From the NCBI RefSeq assembly GCF_042680805.1, contig NZ_JBHUEM010000004.1, forward strand, positions 62,001 through 126,000: DNA of 64,000 bases. The letters run 5' to 3'. The stretch's first letter is position 1. Each line of letters starts with the position of its first letter. Below the pieces are notes generated by a model. That model saw only the letters and a program-made list of their open reading frames with translations. It ran no database searches and was not told the DNA's origin. This document shows, one piece after another, positions 58,712 through 64,000 of the stretch. A program made the position numbers and the translations under genes. The DNA is from Bacillus_CJ salitolerans. Lineage in GTDB: Bacteria > Bacillota > Bacilli > Bacillales > SA4.

Positions 58712-59710
58712 GTGGATGAACGTATCGTTTCTGGTGAAGCTGTGTTTGAAGAAGAGTCATTTGATCTTTCTATAAGACCCCAGACTCTGGAGCAATACAT
58801 CGGTCAGACGAAAGTAAAAGAAAATTTGGCGATTTTTATTGAAGCGGCTAAGTTAAGAAATGAAACGCTTGATCATGTTTTGCTTTATGGACCTCCAGGG
58901 CTCGGAAAGACAACACTAGCCACTATTATTTCAACTGAAATGGATGTAAATATTCGCACTACTTCAGGTCCTGCCATAGAGCGTCCAGGTGATCTTGCTG
59001 CAATTTTAACAGCTCTTGAGCCAGGGGATGTCCTGTTTATTGATGAAATTCATCGATTACAACGTTCTGTGGAGGAAGTACTCTATCCAGCAATGGAGGA
59101 TTTTTGTTTAGATATTGTAATCGGTAAGGGGCCTTCTGCTAGATCGGTTCGTCTTGATTTACCCCCATTTACTCTTGTTGGAGCAACAACTAGAGCTGGT
59201 TCTCTTTCTGCACCTCTTCGTGACCGATTTGGAGTATTAAGCAGGCTAGAATATTATAATGAAGAGCAATTATCCAATATAGTTGAAAGAGCAGCGTCCA
59301 TTTTACAGGTTGGTATTGAGCGTGAAGCTACGGTTGAAATTGCAAAAAGGTCAAGAGGGACTCCTCGAATCGCAAATCGCTTACTACGACGAGTTAGAGA
59401 CTTTGCGCAAGTAAGGGGAAATGGTATGGTTACACTTGAGATTACCAAAAGCTCATTAGAAATGCTACAAGTAGACCGTTTAGGTTTAGATCATATTGAC
59501 CATAAATTAATACTAGGTATTATCGAAAAGTTTCGTGGTGGTCCAGTGGGTCTTGATACAATTGCGGCAACAATCGGTGAGGAGTCTCATACAATTGAGG
59601 ATGTTTATGAGCCCTATTTACTCCAAATTGGATTCCTGCAACGAACACCACGCGGAAGAATTGTAACTGAGCTTGCCTACCGACACTTCAAAATGGAGGC
59701 ACCCAAATGA
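58712..59710 (+). CDS. ruvB: Holliday junction helicase motor RuvB
   Basis: Hexameric AAA+ motor of branch migration. 332 residues: Walker A GPPGLGKTTLA near 61, Walker B FIDEIHRL near 110, sensor 1 VGATTRAG, arginine finger in DRFG, and the C-terminal winged helix (LLQIGFLQRTPRGRIVT). GTG start after AGGAGGGG. The stop overlaps the next small gene. Confidence 0.98.
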   Translation: MDERIVSGEAVFEEESFDLSIRPQTLEQYIGQTKVKENLAIFIEAAKLRNETLDHVLLYGPPGLGKTTLATIISTEMDVNIRTTSGPAIERPGDLAAILTALEPGDVLFIDEIHRLQRSVEEVLYPAMEDFCLDIVIGKGPSARSVRLDLPPFTLVGATTRAGSLSAPLRDRFGVLSRLEYYNEEQLSNIVERAASILQVGIEREATVEIAKRSRGTPRIANRLLRRVRDFAQVRGNGMVTLEITKSSLEMLQVDRLGLDHIDHKLILGIIEKFRGGPVGLDTIAATIGEESHTIEDVYEPYLLQIGFLQRTPRGRIVTELAYRHFKMEAPK

Positions 59711-59907
59711 TGGAAATGCCGAAAATGTTAATGATTATCGGTGGAGTATTGTTATTAGTGGGATTTATCTGGCAATTTATAGGGAAATTACCTGGAGACT
59801 TTGTCTTTAAAAAGGGCAATGTAACTTTTTATTTTCCAATTGTGACATCTATTATTATTAGCATCGTGCTTTCTATTGTTTTTTATTTAATTGGCCGCTT
59901 TAGATAA
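59707..59907 (+). CDS. DUF2905-family small membrane protein
   Basis: 66 residues with two hydrophobic helices (about 8-25, 43-62) separated by the family-typical PGDFVFKKGNVTFYFP loop. Overlaps ruvB by 4 bp (ATGA), with GGAGG 7 nt upstream, so translationally coupled. Function of the family is unknown; frequently linked to ruvB and queA in low-GC Gram-positives. Confidence 0.88.
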   Translation: MMEMPKMLMIIGGVLLLVGFIWQFIGKLPGDFVFKKGNVTFYFPIVTSIIISIVLSIVFYLIGRFR

Positions 59908-59950
59908 ATGAAATTCTTGTTAAGATCTAAATGAAAACAGGTGAGAAATT

Positions 59951-61000
59951 TTGAACATTGAATTATTTGATTTTAATTTACCAGATGAATTAATCGCACA
60001 AACTCCACTTCTTGACCGTGAAGCATCTAGGTTAATGGTATTAGATAAAGATACTGGTGAAATTAGACATGAGGCATCTTTCAGAAATGTGATTTCCTAT
60101 CTAAAAGCTGGGGATTGCCTTGTATTGAATGATACTAGGGTGTTACCTGCAAGACTTTACGGTACGAAAATAGATACTGGTGCGAAGGTTGAAGTATTAC
60201 TATTAAAGCAACTTGAAGGTGATAATTGGGAAACCTTGGTTAAGCCAGCAAAGAGAATGAAAGAAGGAACAGTTATAACCTTTGGAGATGGAAGATTAAA
60301 AGCTAAGTGTATTGGTACAAGTGAATATGGAGGTCGAATCGTTGAATTCTCTTACGAAGGCATTTTTTATGAAGTCCTTGAGACACTTGGAGAAATGCCA
60401 CTTCCACCCTATATTAGAGAGCAACTAGATGATCAAGATAGATATCAAACTGTCTATGCTCGTGAGAGAGGTTCTGCCGCAGCACCGACAGCTGGCCTTC
60501 ATTTTACAGAAAAACTATTGGAAGACATAAAGGCAAAGGGAGTACATATTGCCTTTATAACACTTCATGTGGGTTTAGGGACATTTCGCCCAGTTTCTAC
60601 TGATACGATAGAAGAACATGAAATGCATGCTGAATTTTATCAAATGACAGAAGGTACAGCAAAACAGTTAAATGAAGTTAAAGCTAATGGAGGTCGAATT
60701 ATTACAGTTGGTACAACTTCAACAAGAACATTAGAAACGATAGCCTCCATGCATAACGGAAAATTTGTTGAGCAATCCGGGTGGACCAATATTTTTATTT
60801 ACCCTGGCTATGAATTTAAAGGAATTGATGGAATGATCACAAATTTCCATCTACCTAAATCAACACTTATCATGTTAATCAGTGCACTCGCTGGTAGAGA
60901 AAATGTGTTGAAAGCATATCGTGAAGCTGTTAATCAAAAGTATCGGTTTTTTAGCTTTGGGGATGCGATGTTAATTATTGAAGGGAGTAATAGGCAATGA
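59951..61000 (+). CDS. queA: tRNA preQ1(34) S-adenosylmethionine ribosyltransferase-isomerase
   Basis: Penultimate step of queuosine synthesis: transfers and isomerises the ribosyl moiety of SAM to preQ1 in tRNA. 349 residues. Family blocks DFNLPDELIAQTPLLDREASRLMVL, DCLVLNDTRVLPARLYGTK, EMPLPPYI, YQTVYARERGSAAAPTAGLHFTEKLL and FITLHVGLGTFRPVS are intact. TTG start after AGGTGAG. Stop overlaps tgt start (ATGA). Confidence 0.97.
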   Translation: MNIELFDFNLPDELIAQTPLLDREASRLMVLDKDTGEIRHEASFRNVISYLKAGDCLVLNDTRVLPARLYGTKIDTGAKVEVLLLKQLEGDNWETLVKPAKRMKEGTVITFGDGRLKAKCIGTSEYGGRIVEFSYEGIFYEVLETLGEMPLPPYIREQLDDQDRYQTVYARERGSAAAPTAGLHFTEKLLEDIKAKGVHIAFITLHVGLGTFRPVSTDTIEEHEMHAEFYQMTEGTAKQLNEVKANGGRIITVGTTSTRTLETIASMHNGKFVEQSGWTNIFIYPGYEFKGIDGMITNFHLPKSTLIMLISALAGRENVLKAYREAVNQKYRFFSFGDAMLIIEGSNRQ

Positions 61001-62136
61001 CCGCAATCCGATATGAGCTAATCAAAACATGTAAACAAACAGGTGCAAGACTTGGAAAGGTTCATACGCCACATGGTTCTTTTGATACCCCTGTATTCAT
61101 GCCGGTTGGAACACTTGCAACTGTGAAGACGATGTCACCTGAAGAATTAAAAGAAATGGATGCAGGAATTATTTTAAGTAATACGTACCATTTATGGCTA
61201 AGACCCGGTCATGAAATTATTAAAGAAGCGGGTGGTCTTCATAAGTTTATGAACTGGGACCGTGCTATTTTAACAGACTCAGGGGGCTTTCAAGTTTTTA
61301 GTTTGAGTGATCTCCGTAAAATAGAAGAAGAGGGTGTTCACTTTAGAAATCATTTGAATGGTGAAAAACTTTTTCTATCTCCCGAGAAAGCAATGGAGAT
61401 CCAGAACGCTCTTGGCTCTGATATTATGATGGCATTTGATGAATGTCCACCATATCCAGCAGAATACGACTATATGAAAAAATCTGTTGAACGAACTTCT
61501 AGGTGGGCAGAAAGGTGTTTAGCCGCACACAACAGGCCAGAAGATCAAGGATTATTCGGTATAATCCAAGGCGGGGAGTATGAGGAACTACGAAAGTTAA
61601 GTGCACAGGATTTAGTTTCATTAGATTTTCCAGGCTATGCTGTTGGAGGTCTGTCCGTTGGTGAGCCAAAAGATGTCATGAACAGAGTATTAGAGTTCAC
61701 GACACCACTAATGCCAGCTAATAAGCCACGCTACTTAATGGGCGTAGGTTCCCCGGACTCCTTAATAGATGGAGCTATGCGTGGAATTGATATGTTTGAT
61801 TGTGTTTTACCTACAAGGATTGCTAGGAACGGGACCTGTATGACTAGTGAAGGAAGACTAGTGGTTCGTAATGCAAAGTATGAAAAGGATTTTGGACCAA
61901 TTGATCCAAATTGCGACTGCTATACATGTCGTAATTACTCACGAGCATACATTCGTCATCTTATAAAATGTAGTGAAACATTTGGAATGAGATTAACGAC
62001 TTACCATAACCTACATTTTCTGATAAAATTAATGGGGCAAGTCAGACAGGCTATTTTAGAAGACCGCTTAGGTGACTTTAGAGAAGAGTTTTTTGAAGCG
62101 TATGGTTTTAATAAGCCAAATGCTAGAAATTTCTAA
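60997..62136 (+). CDS. tgt: Queuine/preQ1 tRNA-guanine transglycosylase
   Basis: Exchanges guanine-34 for preQ1 in GUN-anticodon tRNAs. 379 residues, TIM barrel. Catalytic Asp in LTDSGGFQVFSLSDLRKI near 90 and in VLPTRIARNGT; zinc site CDCYTCRNYSRAYIRHL near 307-322 (three Cys, one His). Acts directly before QueA, and the two genes overlap. Normal length. Confidence 0.98.
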   Translation: MTAIRYELIKTCKQTGARLGKVHTPHGSFDTPVFMPVGTLATVKTMSPEELKEMDAGIILSNTYHLWLRPGHEIIKEAGGLHKFMNWDRAILTDSGGFQVFSLSDLRKIEEEGVHFRNHLNGEKLFLSPEKAMEIQNALGSDIMMAFDECPPYPAEYDYMKKSVERTSRWAERCLAAHNRPEDQGLFGIIQGGEYEELRKLSAQDLVSLDFPGYAVGGLSVGEPKDVMNRVLEFTTPLMPANKPRYLMGVGSPDSLIDGAMRGIDMFDCVLPTRIARNGTCMTSEGRLVVRNAKYEKDFGPIDPNCDCYTCRNYSRAYIRHLIKCSETFGMRLTTYHNLHFLIKLMGQVRQAILEDRLGDFREEFFEAYGFNKPNARNF

Positions 62137-62202
62137 ATCATATTTAAATGGACTAGCTAATAAGATTACGATAACATTAATTTAGAAAGGGGTGAAACAT
62201 AC

Positions 62203-62463
62203 ATGGAATTACTAAGTACGATTGGTCCATTAATTTTAATGTTTGCTATTTTTTATTTCCTGCTTATCCGCCCTCAGCAAAAACGCCAAAAAGCGGTACA
62301 ACAAATGCAGTCTGATTTAAAAAAGGGTGATAAGATTATCACGATTGGTGGGTTACACGGTATTGTTGATTCTCTAGATGAGAATAAAGTAATTATCGTT
62401 GTAGGTGATGGAACTCGACTTACATATGAGCGTTCTGCAGTACGTGAAGTGATCTCTAACTAA
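62203..62463 (+). CDS. yajC: Sec translocon accessory protein YajC (YrbF)
   Basis: 86 residues: one N-terminal membrane helix (about 6-22, LILMFAIFYFLLIRPQQKRQK) and a small cytoplasmic domain (MQSDLKKGDKIITIGGLHGIVDSLDENKVIIVV). Associates with SecDF. ATG after AAAGGGG. The tgt-yajC order is widespread. Confidence 0.96.
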   Translation: MELLSTIGPLILMFAIFYFLLIRPQQKRQKAVQQMQSDLKKGDKIITIGGLHGIVDSLDENKVIIVVGDGTRLTYERSAVREVISN

Positions 62464-62491
62464 AAAAGAGCGGATATTCCGCTCTTTTTTT
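62462..62491. terminator. Bidirectional terminator between yajC and yrzE
   Basis: AAAAAAGAGCGGA / TCCGCTCTTTTTT with a TAT loop. Overlaps the stop codon of the minus-strand gene. Confidence 0.94.
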
Positions 62492-62876
62492 AATTGGAAG
62501 TTTTTCCACCTGCCACATTTACTCCAATAATTCCGCCTAACACTGCAGTAGCTAAGTATCCTAAGTGAAAAAGTGTCTGCCCGAGTGTGAAGCCAGATTC
62601 TTGGCCTAAAAACTGATATAAAAGCACAATGACTGTAAAGACTACTGCTGTAGCTCCTCCCATAAGCCAGCCCTTTTCCCGACCCTTACCTCCTGAAACA
62701 AACCCACCAGCAAATAAGGCAAAAAATGAAAGAGCCATAATTAACCATTGTAGTGACGACTCTTGTAGGTTTGTAAAACGAAGTAGTAATGAAAAAATGA
62801 AGCTACACACTAATACAATGGTTAAAATTGTAAGGATACCGTATAAAATGGCAGAAAGTGTATTTCTACTACTCAT
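62490..62876 (-). CDS. yrzE: TIGR04086-family membrane protein (YrzE)
   Basis: 128-residue protein with four hydrophobic helices (about 9-30, 40-60, 70-88, 98-122) and the family pattern FFALFAGGFVSGGKGREKGWLMGG in the middle. AAAGGAG is 10 nt before the ATG on the minus strand. Position after yajC matches B. subtilis yrzE. Function unknown. Confidence 0.87.
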   Translation of the reverse strand: MSSRNTLSAILYGILTILTIVLVCSFIFSLLLRFTNLQESSLQWLIMALSFFALFAGGFVSGGKGREKGWLMGGATAVVFTVIVLLYQFLGQESGFTLGQTLFHLGYLATAVLGGIIGVNVAGGKTSN

Positions 62877-63109
62877 CCTCGCATTTCTCCTTTCTAAATG
62901 TAAATATAGTTTCCTTTATTCCTAAATAAGCCAAGCTTCTCTTTAAAACAAGCATATTCACGACTAACTCATTTTAGAATGGAGCATGTAGAAATTTTCA
63001 ATTGTCTCTATAGAAAAATGAAAAAAATACATGTCCAAATTATTTGCAACATATGATTGGATAAAAGCCTGTCTTTTTAGGTAAGGAGTACGAGGAAGGA
63101 GCTGCTATC

Positions 63110-64000
63110 ATGATTACGGTCATATCATTAATTGTTTTTATTACAAGCTATATAATCATCATTAGTGAAAAAGTAGATCGTACATTAGTAGCGGGTACTG
63201 GAGGAGTACTCCTTCTATTATTTGGTGTGTTCGATACAAAAAAAGCCTTTATTACGTACATTGACTGGAATACCATTGCCTTACTATTCGCCATGATGAT
63301 TCTTGTTTCGATTGTCAGTAAAACTGGGGTATTTGAGTTTATTGCGATATTTTTAGCACAAAAAGTAAAGGGGTACGGCGTTTCCATTCTTTTTATGATT
63401 TCAATTGTGACTGCACTTGGTTCTGCCCTTTTAGCCAATGTCACAACGGTTTTACTCCTCGTACCGATTATGTTCAAGATCATCAAGGTTTTAAATGTCT
63501 CTGCGTTTCCATACTTAATTGCGATTATCTTATCAGCAAACATTGGTGGAACAGCTACATTGATTGGAGATCCTCCAAATTTAATGATCGGTCAAGCTGT
63601 TGAACATTTAACATTTAATGCCTTTTTAGTGCATTTATCGCCAATAGCAGTCATTATTTTTATTTTAATAGTTGTTGCTATAGCGGCAACTTTTCGTAAA
63701 AGGTTACAGGTTAGTGAAGAAAATAGACTAACGTTAATGTCTTTAAATCCGAAGCAATATTTGAAAAAGGATGCAACATTAGTACCTTCGCTTTCTGTAC
63801 TTGGTTTAACGATATTCAGTTTTGTTTTACACCCATTTCTTCATATTGAATTAACAAGCTTAGCGTTAGGTGGAGCGATTTTACTGATGTTATTGACTCA
63901 TACTTATCATCCAACTGAAGAGGTTCTCAAGGAAGTGGATTGGGCAACCTTATTCTTTTTTATGGGCTTATTCTTACTCGTCGGAGGATTAGAGGAAGTA
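63110..64000 (+). CDS. ArsB/NhaD-type ion transporter (5' part, cut by window edge)
   Basis: Open from ATG (after AGGAAGGA) through the last base, 297 codons visible, so partial. Translation shows alternating membrane helices and the superfamily signature near 145-156 (ANIGGTATLIGDPPNLMIG), found in the ArsB/NhaD/CitM (ion transporter) superfamily. EKVDRTLVAGTGGVLLLLFG near 20 and DWNTIALLFAMMILV near 55 are likewise typical. Substrate not decidable: arsenite, Na+/H+ or dicarboxylate are all possible. Confidence 0.85.
   Translation, partial: MITVISLIVFITSYIIIISEKVDRTLVAGTGGVLLLLFGVFDTKKAFITYIDWNTIALLFAMMILVSIVSKTGVFEFIAIFLAQKVKGYGVSILFMISIVTALGSALLANVTTVLLLVPIMFKIIKVLNVSAFPYLIAIILSANIGGTATLIGDPPNLMIGQAVEHLTFNAFLVHLSPIAVIIFILIVVAIAATFRKRLQVSEENRLTLMSLNPKQYLKKDATLVPSLSVLGLTIFSFVLHPFLHIELTSLALGGAILLMLLTHTYHPTEEVLKEVDWATLFFFMGLFLLVGGLEEV

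Overview
The window is about 64 kb of low-GC chromosome from an endospore-forming member of the Bacillaceae (Bacillus in the broad sense). Two things support this. The gene order hemAXCDBL-spoVID-ysxE-valS-folC ... spoIIB-maf-radC-mreBCD-minCD-spoIVFAB-rplU-prp-rpmA-spo0B-obg-pheBA-niaR-nifS-nadBCA-safA ... bofC-ruvAB-queA-tgt-yajC-yrzE follows the Bacillus subtilis chromosome, and at least nine sporulation genes are present. Almost everything is vertically inherited core genome. I see no insertion sequence, prophage, tRNA, rRNA or CRISPR array.

Layout. 1-855: non-coding, with a 20-unit minisatellite and a long inverted repeat. 856-3155: polar amino-acid ABC transporter. 3182-3667 (minus): small LiaI/LiaF-like membrane protein. 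3897-10144: complete route from glutamyl-tRNA to uroporphyrinogen III (hemA, hemX, hemC, hemD, hemB, hemL). 10358-12817: spore-coat genes spoVID and ysxE and a small membrane protein. 12941-16103: valS behind a valine T-box, with an extra palindromic element between the T-box terminator and the gene. 16192-17496: folC.

17632-32630 is the main departure from B. subtilis, which has only a short interval with comC here. It holds a membrane diguanylate cyclase, an unrecognised membrane protein with an acidic tail, a VanW-related envelope protein, and a full Gram-positive type IV pilus locus: two minor pilins, a reverse-strand pilin-like surface protein with an Ig-like domain, PilB, PilT, PilC, major pilin, prepilin peptidase, PilM, PilN and a PilO fused to LysM. 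PilB starts with a tandem MshEN-type motif, a known c-di-GMP-binding module, so the neighbouring cyclase may control the pilus locally. This is the best candidate here for an under-described system.

32744-41491: spoIIB, maf, radC, mreBCD, minCD, spoIVFA and spoIVFB (cell shape, division-site selection, septal engulfment, pro-sigma-K processing). 41557-44152: RNase G (absent from B. subtilis), then L21, the L27-processing protease Prp, and L27, with an L21 leader RNA. 44388-47790: spo0B-obg and pheB-pheA. 48002-53437: the NAD regulon, with the repressor NiaR and the cysteine desulfurase NifS divergent from nadBCA and a palindromic operator candidate between them. 53634-57858: coat protein SafA, NAD synthetase NadE, the lipoprotein CoxA and BofC. 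58081-64000: ruvAB, a DUF2905 protein, queA, tgt, yajC, yrzE, and the 5' part of an ArsB/NhaD-type transporter cut by the window edge.

Functional links: SpoVID and SafA are partner coat morphogens. BofC acts on the SpoIVB signal that releases SpoIVFB from SpoIVFA. NifS supplies the Fe-S cluster of NadA. Prp trims the L27 encoded just after it. Many start codons were moved inward from the longest reading frame on the basis of Shine-Dalgarno position and similarity to remembered B. subtilis orthologues. All family assignments are from recognition of sequence and context, not from a database search.
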